64,000 nt of DNA, from positions 62,001 through 126,000 of the forward strand of contig BOKW01000009.1 of NCBI GenBank assembly GCA_016861185.1, read 5' to 3'. Shown here in pieces: positions 36,112 through 48,921 of the stretch; position 1 is the stretch's first letter; each line of letters opens with the position of its first letter. The translations under genes and the position numbers were made by a program. Source of the stretch: Betaproteobacteria bacterium. Its GTDB lineage: Bacteria; Pseudomonadota; Gammaproteobacteria; Burkholderiales; Burkholderiaceae_F. Below the pieces are notes generated by a model that worked only from the letters and a program-made list of their open reading frames with translations, did not search any database and had not been told where the DNA came from.

Positions 36112-37668
36112 TCAGGCGGCGCGAGCCGCCAACGAAAGCCAGACGATCCACGCGCCGTAGACCAGTATCAGACCGGCGACCGATCCCGCGAACGCGGTGT
36201 TCATCAGCCGTGCGCGACGCAATATCGGCGCGTTCACCACGACCGATACACTGCCGAGCACCGGCCGCTGTGTCACGTTGCGCAATGCGCGCACACTGTC
36301 GAAGGTCGGGAAGATCTGCGCGACCGCGAACGCGGCGAGCACGCCCGCCGCGATCGCAGCGAGCAGCACGACCGGGATCACGGCAAGCCGGTGCGGAAAC
36401 ACCGGCGTCGGCGCGACTCGCGGCGGGTCGATCACGCGAAACTCGGCGAGCTTCGCGTTGGCGTCGACGTCTTCCGAGATCGCGGCTTGTTCGCGTCGTG
36501 CCACCAGGGCGTCATAGTTGCGCTTGATGATCTCGTAGTCGCGGTTGAGCTGGGCCATTTCGGCTTCGATCTGCGGGATACGTCCCGCAGCTGCGCGCAG
36601 CTCGGCAAGCCGCGACTGCGTTTCGTTGACGCGGGCACGCAACGCCGCGACGTTCGAATCGGCTTCGGCCATCGCGATCTTGATCCGTTGGAACACCGGG
36701 TTCGTCGCTGCCGGAGACTTCGCCTGCGCCTTCGCTGCGGCACGCCGGCGCGCCTCCACTTCCTGCCGCCGCTGCTCCTCGAGGGCCGCGATCATTCGCC
36801 GCGTGGCGGCGACGTCCGGATGCTCGTCCGTATAGCGGCGCAGCAGCTCGTCGAGCTGGCGCCGCTGCGCGTCGATACGCGTGTCGAGCTCGGGCACCGT
36901 AATGTTCGCCGTCGCCGGCACTTCGGCAAGGAGGTTCGGTTCCTCGTCGGCGAGTCCGCGTTTCAGCGAATCGCGGGACTGCTCCGCCACCCGCAGTTCG
37001 ACGCGCAGCTTTGCAAGCTCCTCCGTCAGCGCCGCGATGCGGCCGAAGTAGTCCTTGCCCCCGCCGTCGAACATGCCGAGGTGGCGCAACTTGAACTCCT
37101 TGACGCGGTTCTCGGCCTCCTCGAGACGGACCTCGTAGGCTTTGATCTGTTCGTCGATGAACTTGCGCGCACCTTCCGTGTCGCGCCGCTTGTCGCCGAG
37201 CCCGGACTCGACGAACAGCGACACGAGGTTCTGCACGACCAGCTTCGCGCGCTCGGGTTTGGTATCGCGGTAGGAGACGTTGTACAGGTTCTCGCGCCCG
37301 CCGCCGCTGAGCTGGATGGTCTTCATCAGCCCGTCGATCAACCGTTCGCGGTCGCCTGGCGTAACGGCGAGGTGATCGAGATCCGACATGCGCGCGAGCT
37401 TCTCGACATTCGGCCGCGTGATCATTGTCCGCGCGAGCATGCTGATCTGCTGATTGATGTCGGGTTGCACCGCGAGCCCGCTCATCAGCGGCTTGAGCAC
37501 GCTTTGCGTGTCAACGTAGATCCTCGCGCTCGCCTCGTACCGCTCGGGAAGGCGAGCGACGACGATGGCGCCGACGACCGCAACGGCCCAGGCCACCGCC
37601 ACCCCGACCCAGCGGCGGCGCCAGGTCGCGCGCAGGATCGCGACCGCCTGTTGCAGCAGTTCGTCCAT
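36112..37668 (-). CDS. XrtA system chain-length determinant (Wzz-type)
   Basis: A 518-residue polysaccharide copolymerase of the TIGR03007 family: an N-terminal membrane span (about 21-42), a large periplasmic region rich in coiled coil (about 140-390, with long Glu/Arg/Ala stretches), and C-terminal spans near 425-450 and 495-512. No ATPase domain is attached, since the kinase is a separate gene, the usual arrangement here. It lies 52 nt after the export lipoprotein gene. Confidence 0.92.
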   Translation of the reverse strand: MDELLQQAVAILRATWRRRWVGVAVAWAVAVVGAIVVARLPERYEASARIYVDTQSVLKPLMSGLAVQPDINQQISMLARTMITRPNVEKLARMSDLDHLAVTPGDRERLIDGLMKTIQLSGGGRENLYNVSYRDTKPERAKLVVQNLVSLFVESGLGDKRRDTEGARKFIDEQIKAYEVRLEEAENRVKEFKLRHLGMFDGGGKDYFGRIAALTEELAKLRVELRVAEQSRDSLKRGLADEEPNLLAEVPATANITVPELDTRIDAQRRQLDELLRRYTDEHPDVAATRRMIAALEEQRRQEVEARRRAAAKAQAKSPAATNPVFQRIKIAMAEADSNVAALRARVNETQSRLAELRAAAGRIPQIEAEMAQLNRDYEIIKRNYDALVARREQAAISEDVDANAKLAEFRVIDPPRVAPTPVFPHRLAVIPVVLLAAIAAGVLAAFAVAQIFPTFDSVRALRNVTQRPVLGSVSVVVNAPILRRARLMNTAFAGSVAGLILVYGAWIVWLSLAARAA

Positions 37669-37720
37669 GATGGTCGCCGCCTCGTCGTCTATGGGCCGGC
37701 GCGCCGCCGGGGCTCGCCGC

Positions 37721-38356
37721 TCAGAACCAGCTCTGCGGAATGATCAGCACGTCGCCCGGCTTCACGTCGACGTTCGCCGAGATGTCGCCGCGCTTGACGA
37801 GATCCTTCAGGCGCACGCTGTACTGCTTGCCGCCCTCCTTGCCGCGCACCAGCACCGCGTTGTTGCCGTCGGCGAAATCGGTCAGCCCGCCGACCTGGAT
37901 CATCACGTCGAGCAGCGTCATGTTCTGGCGGTACGGAATCGCCTGCGGGCGGGTGGCTTCGCCGATGATGCGAATCTGCTCGCTCGACGGACCCTGGAAC
38001 GCGGTCACGACGACGGTGACGACCGGATCGCGGATGTACTTGGCGAGCGCCTTTTCGATGTCGCGCGCCAGATCGGTCGGATTGCGTCCGAGCGCGACGA
38101 GGTCCTCGACCAGCGGCGTCGAGATGCGCCCGTCCGGACGCACCGGCACCGCGAGCGAGAGTTCCGGGTTGCGCCAGACGATGATATTGACCGTGTCGAG
38201 CGGACCGATCAGATAGCGATACTGCGGCGTGGCCGCCGAGACGGGCGCCGGCGGATACTGATTCGAACCGCAGGCGGCAAGCACCAGCGCCGCCGCGGCG
38301 GCGCAGAGGAAACGTACCCAGCGCAAAGCAACGAGCCCTGCTGCAATCGACCGCAT
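37721..38356 (-). CDS. XrtA polysaccharide export lipoprotein (Wza-like)
   Basis: A 211-residue outer-membrane export protein of the TIGR03027 family. The lipobox is LAAC (Cys29). The poly-export domain (YRYLIGPLDTVNIIVWRNPEL... to about 130) is followed by a SLBB-type domain (IRIIGEATRPQAIPYRQNMTLLDVM). It forms the outer-membrane part of the polymer exporter. GGAGGAG lies six bases before the ATG. It is the first gene of the roughly 26-kb minus-strand operon. Confidence 0.92.
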   Translation of the reverse strand: MRSIAAGLVALRWVRFLCAAAAALVLAACGSNQYPPAPVSAATPQYRYLIGPLDTVNIIVWRNPELSLAVPVRPDGRISTPLVEDLVALGRNPTDLARDIEKALAKYIRDPVVTVVVTAFQGPSSEQIRIIGEATRPQAIPYRQNMTLLDVMIQVGGLTDFADGNNAVLVRGKEGGKQYSVRLKDLVKRGDISANVDVKPGDVLIIPQSWF

Positions 38357-38395
38357 GAGCGACTCCTCCGAGCGTTCTTGAATCAAGGGCTTAGA

Positions 38396-38411
38396 AGCAA
38401 AAGCCCCGCCC
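38396..38411 (-). promoter_or_regulatory. sigma-54-type promoter candidate for the XrtA operon
   Basis: Minus-strand motif GGGCGGGGCTTTTGCT has the GG-N10-GC core and TTGCT at -12, with three mismatches to TGGCACG-N4-TTGCW. The predicted start near 38385 leaves a 28-nt leader with a strong ribosome site. Exosortase systems elsewhere are known to use sigma-54 activators of the PrsR type; none is encoded in this stretch. Confidence 0.45.
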
Positions 38412-38629
38412 TTCCATCACATATTTGCGCGAGTCTATATCAGCATCATGACCGTGGGCGCTGCCTTTCGGCAAAAGACTCGGCCGACAAGCGGAGGACT
38501 TTGCCGCTTGACAGCGCCACACCGGTTCGGCCCGTGCAAAGGGGCCGGCGCAAGCCTGATACGCGCCCGCGCGGGTCGAAGTCCGGATAAGCGCCGAGTA
38601 AGACCGCGTTTCCTGCGCGTCGGGCGCCG
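38412..38629. other. noncoding region between the hybrid kinase and XrtA operon
   Basis: No gene is supported here. Visible structure: AAGCGG/CCGCTT inverted arms at 38489-38494 and 38504-38509; a 6-bp stem with 8-nt loop at 38528-38533/38542-38547; a perfect 10-bp palindrome at 38566-38575. These could be activator sites for the promoter at 38396 or part of a terminator for the kinase gene; no U-tract follows them. Confidence 0.4.
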
Positions 38630-41392
<2,763 letters not shown>

Positions 41393-41545
41393 GGCGTTCA
41401 ATGTGCGCAACCGCTTCCTGGTCCCGGCCGCAGTGCCGGCAGCGGCGCCCGCACCGGCACGGTCCGGCGGCTTCCTCCAGTCCGGGACAACAGCCTGCGC
41501 CCGACGGCTATTCCGTGCAAGCCGCAGCCGTCCGGCGCCGGCGCA

Positions 41546-42757
41546 TCAGTTCTGCGCTGGACGGATCTTCGCCACCCCGCCGAAGCTGCCGACCCACATC
41601 GTGCCGTCGGCGCTCGTGGCCATCGAAAAGACCGCGTTGTTGAACAGGCCATCCTGCGTGGTCAGCACTTTGAAGCGGCCGTCGGCGCTCATGCGCGCCA
41701 GACCGTTGTTGGTGCCGATCCAGAGCTGGCCGGCGCGATCGATGTGCAGCATGAACACGTGATTGCCGGGCAGCCCGTCGGCCGCCGTGTAGCGCTTCCA
41801 TTCGCGGCCGTCGAAGCGCGACAGCCCGCCGCCCCACGTGCCCGCCCATACGACGCCGGCCGCATCGACCGCGAGCGCGACCACGTAGTTGGGGTTGTAC
41901 GCGACGTCCACGCCCGACAGCCCCATCTCCTCCTTCTGTTTGGCGTGATGCTGCGACACCTTGGACGGATCGTTCTTGAATTCGATCTGGTTCTTCACCA
42001 GTTCGTACGGCGCACCGAGCCCTTTCGCGTGGTTCCAGTTCTCCCAGCGACCCTGCCGGTGCAGCGCGAGCCCGCCTTCGGTGGCGAGCCAGATGTCGCC
42101 GTTCTTGCCCTCGGCCAGACCGTACACCCAGTCGTTCGGCAGTCCGCCTTTGGTGTTCTCGACCGTGTACAGGTCCCAGCGCGAACGGTCCTTCAGGTTA
42201 CCGCCGCGCACGCGGTTCACGCCCGACCAGGTGGCGATCCAGACGTCGCCGTTGCGCGCCTCGAGCACGTCGTACACGAAGGCATCGCCCAACCCCTCGG
42301 GGATGTTGTAGGTTTCCCAGGTCTGGTTCTTCGCGTCGAGCAGCGACAGCCCGCCGCCGTAGGTGCCGAGCGCGACGCGCTCGCGCAGTCTGCCCACGTA
42401 GAAGATGCCGTTGGACAGCAGCCCGCTCTTCACGTCGTACAGCTTGTACTCGTCGGTGCGCGTGTCGTAGCGCACCGCCCCGCCCGACGTACCGACCCAC
42501 ACCACGTCGCCGTCGGCGAAGATGCGCTTGACGTTCTTGTTGCCGACGCGAAAGTGCGTGAATTTCTGCGTCGGATCGACGGTGAGCTTGCCCTCGCGCT
42601 GCGGCTCGGCCGCCGTCGGCGGATGATTCGGCGGCAGCGCCTTGCGCGGCGCGTTCTCCGCGGGCGGCGCCGACTGGCGGCCGGCGAAATACGCGCCGGC
42701 CAGCGCGATTGCGAGTCCTGCCACCGCGAGCGCGGCGATCTTCGGATTGAACTGCAC
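41546..42757 (-). CDS. free-standing two-component-type beta-propeller protein (second copy)
   Basis: The 403-residue protein begins with an N-terminal hydrophobic segment (IAALAVAGLAIALAGAYFAG) that is a signal anchor or signal peptide, then a Pro-rich linker, then about seven propeller blades of the Reg_prop type (repeats such as VVWVGTSGGAVRYD, VWIATWSGVNRV, IWLATEGGLALH, VWAGTWGGGLSRFDG, LWIGTNNGLARM). Such blades normally form the periplasmic sensor part of hybrid two-component kinases; here no kinase domain is attached. A roughly 40-residue insert (about 265-305) interrupts the blade series. The start is GTG 42757 behind a purine-rich GGGGGGAAA. It lies 23 nt after the related gene. Confidence 0.83.
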   Translation of the reverse strand: MQFNPKIAALAVAGLAIALAGAYFAGRQSAPPAENAPRKALPPNHPPTAAEPQREGKLTVDPTQKFTHFRVGNKNVKRIFADGDVVWVGTSGGAVRYDTRTDEYKLYDVKSGLLSNGIFYVGRLRERVALGTYGGGLSLLDAKNQTWETYNIPEGLGDAFVYDVLEARNGDVWIATWSGVNRVRGGNLKDRSRWDLYTVENTKGGLPNDWVYGLAEGKNGDIWLATEGGLALHRQGRWENWNHAKGLGAPYELVKNQIEFKNDPSKVSQHHAKQKEEMGLSGVDVAYNPNYVVALAVDAAGVVWAGTWGGGLSRFDGREWKRYTAADGLPGNHVFMLHIDRAGQLWIGTNNGLARMSADGRFKVLTTQDGLFNNAVFSMATSADGTMWVGSFGGVAKIRPAQN

Positions 42758-42780
42758 GGTTTCCCCCCTTGTCCTGCGCG

Positions 42781-43842
42781 TCAGCGCGCGATCCGGACGA
42801 CGCCTTTGCGCGTACCGACCCAGACATCGCCGTTCGGCGCCACGGCGAGTGCGTAGACGTGGCGGTCGAGCAGCCCGTCCTTGACCCCGAAGTTGCTCCA
42901 GGTCTTGCCGTCGAAGCGCGACACGCCGTTGTTCGTGCCGAACCACAGCGCGCCGTCGCGATCCTCGGCGAGCGCGTAGACGATGTTGCCGGCGAGCCCG
43001 TCGCGCGCGACGTAGTTGCGCCATTGCCTGCCGTCGAAGCGCGCCGCACCGCCGCCCCAGGTGCCGGCCCAGATCGCACCGTCGCGCGCTGCCAGCACGC
43101 CGAACACGTAATTCGGGTTGTAGGTCGCCTTGCCTTCGGCGCCGACCGACAGGTCGTGCCGCGTACGCGTGCCCAGCCCCGTGTTCGCGCTGAACGGCAG
43201 GTTCTCGTCGTTCGGCGCGCCGAGCCCATCCTTGTGCGTCCACGACTTCCAGGTCGCACCGTCGTACATCGACACCCCGCCTTCGGTTCCGAACCAGACG
43301 CGGTCGGAAGCGTCGACGGCGATGCCGTAGACCCATTCGTTGACCAGCTCTTTCACGTAGGTCGTGAACTTGCCGGTCTTCAGGTCGAACCTGTTGACCC
43401 CCGCCCAGGTGCCGATCCAGAGCGTGCCGTCGCGCTGGCTCGCGAATGCGTAGATCCAGTAGTCCGCGAGCCCGTGCATCGGAAAGTAGGTCTTCCACTT
43501 CCCGTCCTTGTAGCGTGACGCGCCGCCGGCGTTGGTGCCGAACCACTTGTAGCCCGCGCGGTCGATGCCGACCGCGAACACGTATTCGTTCGCGAGCCCC
43601 TGTTTGCGCGTGAACGTGTTGCGCAGCCGTCCGCTCGCCAGATCGACCTCGTGCACGCCCGCCGAGGTGCCGACCCACAGTGCGCCGCGCGCCGGCTCGA
43701 TCGTCAGCGCGCGCACGTAGACGTTGGGACCGACCTCGAACACGTCGCGCACCGCGAACGGCGCGCGCGGCTGCGCGGCCGCCGTCGCGCCGAACAGCAG
43801 CAAAGCGAAGGCCGCAACGGCCATCCGGATCCTGTTCTTCAT
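42781..43842 (-). CDS. free-standing two-component-type beta-propeller protein (first copy)
   Basis: A 353-residue secreted protein. Signal peptide about 1-23 (cleavage after AAAQ), then seven blades of the Reg_prop type: LWVGTSAGVHEVD, KWFGTNAGGASRY, LWIGTWAGVNRFD, VWFGTEGGVSMYDG, IWAGTWGGGAARFDG, LWFGTNNGVSRFDG and VWVGTRKGVVRI. It is a paralogue of the next gene and shares an insert at the same place, here about 30 residues. No kinase or membrane span beyond the signal is present. The ATG overlaps the cytochrome stop as ATGA, so cytochrome and propeller are translationally coupled. Confidence 0.86.
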   Translation of the reverse strand: MKNRIRMAVAAFALLLFGATAAAQPRAPFAVRDVFEVGPNVYVRALTIEPARGALWVGTSAGVHEVDLASGRLRNTFTRKQGLANEYVFAVGIDRAGYKWFGTNAGGASRYKDGKWKTYFPMHGLADYWIYAFASQRDGTLWIGTWAGVNRFDLKTGKFTTYVKELVNEWVYGIAVDASDRVWFGTEGGVSMYDGATWKSWTHKDGLGAPNDENLPFSANTGLGTRTRHDLSVGAEGKATYNPNYVFGVLAARDGAIWAGTWGGGAARFDGRQWRNYVARDGLAGNIVYALAEDRDGALWFGTNNGVSRFDGKTWSNFGVKDGLLDRHVYALAVAPNGDVWVGTRKGVVRIAR

Positions 43843-44159
43843 TGCAGCGTCCGCAGAAAGGCGATCACGTCCAGCAGATCGCGGTCGCGCAGCAGGCCCT
43901 GGTAACCGGGCATCGCGCCCTTGCCCGCGCGCACGGTCTGCAGCAGCACCGGATCGGGCTGCAGCAGGCGTTCGCGCCGGGTGAAATCGGGCGCAATCGG
44001 CATCACGGGCCGCCCGTCCTCCCCGTGGCATTGCGCGCAGTGGCGCCGGTACAGCTCGCCGCCGCGGAACACGTCGGCCGCGCGCGCATCGTGCGGTACC
44101 CAAAGCGCCGCGCAGATCGCCGCGAGCGCGAACCGCGCGAGGTCGTTCCCGTGTTTCAT
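43839..44159 (-). CDS. small monoheme cytochrome c
   Basis: A 106-residue periplasmic class I cytochrome c: signal peptide to about residue 27 (DARAAD), one CAQCH heme motif at about 41-45 and a probable Met ligand in GAMPGY near 84-86. The fold resembles c5/c555 carriers. It is translationally coupled to the Sel1 protein before it (ATGA at 44156-44159) and the propeller after it. That linkage makes a redox input to the propeller proteins plausible, but this is inference. Confidence 0.88.
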   Translation of the reverse strand: MKHGNDLARFALAAICAALWVPHDARAADVFRGGELYRRHCAQCHGEDGRPVMPIAPDFTRRERLLQPDPVLLQTVRAGKGAMPGYQGLLRDRDLLDVIAFLRTLQ

Positions 44160-44791
44160 TTCTTCGCCGCTCCCGCCGTCTGGCGCTTGCGCAGCTCGGC
44201 GGCGCGCGCCTGCCAGCGCGCGGCTTCGGCCGCATCGGGCGCCGCACCGTAATCGCCGCGCCGGTACGCCGTCGCGAGCGCGTCGATCGCGGCGAGGTGA
44301 TCGCGCTCGGCCGCGCGGCGCAGCGCGGGCAGCGCGCGCGCGTCGTCGCGGGCGCGCACCCCCAGCTCGCCTTTCAGGTAGGCGTCGGCGACGATGCGGA
44401 TCGCCATCGCGTGTCCGCGCGCGGCCGCGCGCGAGTACAGGTCGAACGCGGCGCGTTCGTCTTTCGGCGCGCCGCGGCCAGCGGCGAGCAACCCGGCGTA
44501 CGCCGCGAGCGCGTCGGCGTGCTCCTGCTCCGCGGCCCCGCGATAGTGTCCGGCGGCTTCGTCGACCAGCCCCGCGTTCTCCAGCAGGAAGCCGAGCAGA
44601 TGCTGCGACGGCGCATGGTTCGCCGCCGCGGCGCGGCGCAACGCGGTGATCGCGGCCGCCACGTCGCCGCGCTGGTACGCGAGTTGCCCGGCGCGAAAGT
44701 CCTCTTCCGCCGTGGCCGCCGCCTGTGCTGCCAACGTCAGCAGGCCGATCGCGAACGCGCCTCGCGCCGCCGCCCGCAGAGCCTTGCGCAC
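44156..44791 (-). CDS. Sel1-repeat periplasmic protein
   Basis: The 211-residue protein has a signal peptide (GAFAIGLLTLAAQAAATA) and four to five Sel1/TPR-like repeats through most of its length: AAAANHAPSQHLLGFLLENAG, AAEQEHADALAAYAGLLAAG, AAARGHAMAIRIVADAYLKG and a final partial repeat. Such solenoids usually act as adaptors. The start is GTG 44791, with AGGAG about seven bases upstream. It heads an operon with the cytochrome and propellers, 26 nt below a predicted sigma-54 start. A second Sel1 protein is encoded at 47810 in the opposite direction. Confidence 0.82.
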   Translation of the reverse strand: MRKALRAAARGAFAIGLLTLAAQAAATAEEDFRAGQLAYQRGDVAAAITALRRAAAANHAPSQHLLGFLLENAGLVDEAAGHYRGAAEQEHADALAAYAGLLAAGRGAPKDERAAFDLYSRAAARGHAMAIRIVADAYLKGELGVRARDDARALPALRRAAERDHLAAIDALATAYRRGDYGAAPDAAEAARWQARAAELRKRQTAGAAKK

Positions 44792-44827
44792 GCCGATCTC
44801 CTCGCACGAACTGGACGGAGGGGAGTC

Positions 44828-44843
44828 AGCGAATTCCGTGCCA
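44828..44843 (-). promoter_or_regulatory. strong sigma-54 promoter candidate for the Sel1-cytochrome-propeller operon
   Basis: Minus-strand TGGCACGGAATTCGCT matches the -24 box exactly (TGGCACG) and differs from TTGCW only at one base (TCGC). GG-N10-GC spacing is correct. The predicted start near 44817 gives a 26-nt leader before the GTG at 44791. The motif lies in the 71-nt gap immediately downstream of the sigma-54 activator gene. Confidence 0.65.
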
Positions 44844-44862
44844 GCTCGTTCGCGCGTCGGCT

Positions 44863-46229
<1,367 letters not shown>

Positions 46230-46233
<4 letters not shown>

Positions 46234-47735
46234 CGCGTGGTTTCCGCTTGGCTGGGAGGTTCGGCCGGCAGCACCAGCGCGATCCGCCGCAGCCGTGCAC
46301 CGTCGCGCTCGACCCGCAGTGTGCCACCGAGCGGCTCGACGATCGCCGCGCACACTTCGAACGCGCGGTCGTCGGGCGTGCGCGCGGCGGGGGCCGCGGA
46401 CGGCACGGCACCTTCGTCCGCCAGCACGAGTTCGACGCCGTCCCCGACCGCCCGCGTGGCTACGCCCACGCGCGCACCACGCGCATCACCCGCCGCCGCC
46501 GTGTCGGCGATGGCGGCGAGCAGCCGCATCAGCACGAGTTCGACGGGGTCGCCCAACGCGCGCACCGCCGGCAGCGCCGGTGCCAGGTCCTCGACGAACT
46601 CGATGCGGCGGTAGCGGCGGTCGTAGCGGACGAAATGCAGCAGCGGCTGCAGCATCGCGTTCAGATCCAGCCAGGGCAGGTCCGCGGGCCGCGGCGCGGC
46701 CAGATCGGCGATCTGCCGCGTGACGCCCGCCACGCGTTGTGTCTCGGCCAGCAACTGCCGGCCGTGCGCGTCTGCCGCGGCGGCCGGCAACGGCGCGTCG
46801 AGCGCCGTCAGTTGCTGCGCGATGCCGGCGATCGTCGCGAGCGGGTTGTTGATCTCGTGCGCCACGCCCGCAGCGAGCGCGCCGAGGCTCGCCATCTTCT
46901 CCTGGTGCGCGCGCCGCTGATCCTCCAGCTCGAGCTGCCGCGCGCGCGCGTCCAGGTCCTCGGCCATCCGGTTGACCGCGTGCGTCAGACGCCCCAGTTC
47001 GTCGTCGCGCTCGACCGGAAGGGGCGGCAGGCGTTCGCCGCGGACGATTTCGGCGGCGCGTTGCTGCAGGCGCGCGAGATCGCGCGTCAGCCGCGCGAAG
47101 AATGCGACGACGCCGGCGCCGAAGACGACGAAACCCGCCAGCACGAGCCCGTACATCTCGAGCGTCAGCCCGCGGAAGACCTGCTGGTAGCGCTCGGTCA
47201 GCGACTCGCGCTCGTGCGCCGTCTTGTCGCGCTGGATCGTCAGGTCTTCCTGGATCCGGCGCAGGGTTTCGCGCAGCTCAAGCCAGTTCGCGCGCAGCGG
47301 CGCCGCGCGCAGCGCCTGGAACGCGCGCTCGACCGCGCGCACGCGCCGCACCGAGCCGGTTTCGTGTTCCTCCAGCGCGTCGAGCGAACGCGTGGCCGTT
47401 TCGATCGCCAGCGCGATGCTGCGCGACACCGGCGTGCCGCCGTCGATCGGGCCGAACGCGGCCTCCTGCACTTCGAGCCCCGCGTTGTAGACGGCCACCT
47501 CGGCACGCGCGAGTGCGCGCTCGTACCGATGCAGGACCTGCAGCTCGCCGACCTTGCGGTTCAGCTCGGCGCGCTGCTGCGAGACGTGCAACGCCACCGC
47601 GACCAGGTAGACGAGCGCGGCGCCGAGCGCAAGCAGCCCCTTGCCGCGCAGCGTGCGCGGCCAGCGCAGCCGTGCGTGCCGCGCGCGCGCCGGCAGTCCG
47701 GAATCGGCCGCGGTCAGCGTGCCCGGCGCGTTCAT
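46230..47735 (-). CDS. membrane sensor kinase with degenerate ATP-binding domain
   Basis: The 501-residue protein has two membrane spans (about 34-52 and 194-212), a helical periplasmic region between them, a HAMP linker to about 265, and a HisKA helix with His293 in GVAHEINNPLATI. The HATPase region (about 380-490) keeps length and some strands but has lost the N-box asparagine (LMRLLAAIADT) and the G boxes (ADEGAVPSAA; AFEVCAAIVEPLGG). It probably cannot autophosphorylate in cis and may act as a phosphatase or accept phosphate from another kinase. AAGG precedes the ATG. It is coupled to the regulator. Confidence 0.86.
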
Positions 47736-47755
47736 CGGCACACCTTCCGCGCGAC

Positions 47756-47771
47756 GGGAACGCGGCTTGCT
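47756..47771 (+). promoter_or_regulatory. sigma-54 promoter candidate for the plus-strand Sel1 gene
   Basis: Plus-strand GGGAACGCGGCTTGCT has GG-N10-GC and TTGCT, with two mismatches to the consensus. The predicted start near 47782 leaves a 28-nt leader containing GGAG, seven bases before the ATG at 47810. It lies in the 74-nt gap between divergent genes. Confidence 0.5.
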
Positions 47772-47789
47772 ACGACACGTCCACACCCA

Positions 47790-47805
47790 CGCAAGGTCGG
47801 AGCCC
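47790..47805 (-). promoter_or_regulatory. possible sigma-54 promoter for the sensor kinase-regulator pair
   Basis: Minus-strand GGGCTCCGACCTTGCG has the GG-N10-GC core and TTGC but four mismatches overall. It would face the kinase gene and overlap the leader of the divergent Sel1 gene. Autoregulation is possible but the match is weak. Confidence 0.25.
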
Positions 47806-47809
47806 GTCG

Positions 47810-48385
47810 ATGCATCGCGCCCTCGCCGCCCGCGCGCACGAATCCGCGTTCGCGCTCGCCCACGCGCTGACATTCGCCTGCCTGCTCGCGCTCACCGTGG
47901 CGCTGGCGCCGGGCACGGCGCGCGCCAATGATCTCGACGCCGGCATCGCGGCGATGAACCGCAAGGACTATCCGACCGCCTTTCGCCTGCTGGAGCCGCT
48001 CGCCCAATCCGGCAACGCGCAGGCGCAGCTTCGGTTGGGGCTGCTCTACTTCCACGGCCACGGCGTGCGCGAAAGCGACGCCGAGGCGATGCGCTGGTTC
48101 GAGCGCTCCGCCCGCCAGGGCAACGCCGAAGCGCAGTTCCAGCTCGGCAACATGTACGCCTACGGGCTCGCCGAGGCCGCGCCCGGCGTCGACGTCGACC
48201 GGCAGGCGGCGCAGTGGTACTTCGAAGCGGCCCGCCAGGGGCACGCCGACGGCCAGTACAGCCTCGGCATTCTCTTCCTGACCGGCAAGGGCGTCGTGCA
48301 GAACCCGCAGGAGGCGCTGAAGTGGATCCGTCGTGCCGCCGAGCAGGGGCACGCCGACGCCGCGGCCTACCTGCGCGGAAACTGA
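47810..48385 (+). CDS. Sel1-repeat secreted protein
   Basis: A 191-residue protein with a signal peptide (LTFACLLALTVALAPGTARA, cleavage near residue 39) followed by three clear Sel1 repeats: LGLLYFHGHGV, LGNMYAYGLAE and LGILFLTGKGV, each followed by the AxxWFxxAAxQG pattern. It is expected in the periplasm. It is the only plus-strand gene of the signalling region, divergent from the sensor kinase gene and convergent with the TlpA-like gene 14 nt away. Confidence 0.87.
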   Translation: MHRALAARAHESAFALAHALTFACLLALTVALAPGTARANDLDAGIAAMNRKDYPTAFRLLEPLAQSGNAQAQLRLGLLYFHGHGVRESDAEAMRWFERSARQGNAEAQFQLGNMYAYGLAEAAPGVDVDRQAAQWYFEAARQGHADGQYSLGILFLTGKGVVQNPQEALKWIRRAAEQGHADAAAYLRGN

Positions 48386-48399
48386 AGCGCGCCCCGCGT

Positions 48400-48918
48400 T
48401 CATCGCGCAGCCTCGTCCGCACGCGTATCGCGCACCGGCAGGCCGAGCCGTCCGATCAGCGCGGCATCGGTCCAGTCGCGCGCGCCGACGATGCGCGCGC
48501 GCACCCGGCCGTCCGGACCGAGCACGATCGTTTCCGGTAGCGCGTTGACGCCCAGCACCGGCCGCGCTACCGGCGGCGGTCCATCGGCGAAGTTGTCGAA
48601 CCGCACGCCCGCGCGCCGCAGGTATTCGCGCGCGAGTTGCAGATCGTCGTCGACGGTCAGGCCGATCACCGCGGCACGCGCGGGGTCGATCTGTTCGCTC
48701 AGGCGCTGCAGCGCGCCCATCTCGCGCCGGCAGGGCTCGCACCAGCTCGCCCAGACGTTGATCACGAGCCACTTGCCGCGCCAGCGCTCGAGCGTGCTCG
48801 CCGCGCCGTCCAGGCCGGCGAGGCGCAGGTCTTGCGGAAGCGCCGCCGGCGGCGCCGGCGTATCGCATGCAGCCAATGACAGCGCGGCAAGCGCGGCGAA
48901 CAGGGCGCGGGGCAGCAC
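48400..48918 (-). CDS. TlpA-family thioredoxin-like lipoprotein
   Basis: The 172-residue protein has lipobox LAAC (Cys18) with Asp at the next position, which in enteric bacteria holds lipoproteins at the inner membrane. The thioredoxin domain carries WASWCEPC with both redox cysteines and a later LPETIVLGPDG with the cis-Pro. It should reduce periplasmic disulfides, for instance apocytochrome CXXCH motifs before heme attachment. The start is GTG 48918, three bases after the stop of the DUF3365 gene. Confidence 0.88.
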   Translation of the reverse strand: MLPRALFAALAALSLAACDTPAPPAALPQDLRLAGLDGAASTLERWRGKWLVINVWASWCEPCRREMGALQRLSEQIDPARAAVIGLTVDDDLQLAREYLRRAGVRFDNFADGPPPVARPVLGVNALPETIVLGPDGRVRARIVGARDWTDAALIGRLGLPVRDTRADEAAR

Positions 48919-48921
48919 GGC

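Noticed and set aside
41433-41460. 7-bp inverted repeat as terminator of the propeller operon
   Set aside because: The loop is 14 bases and no T-run follows, so termination is not supported; noted only as structure.
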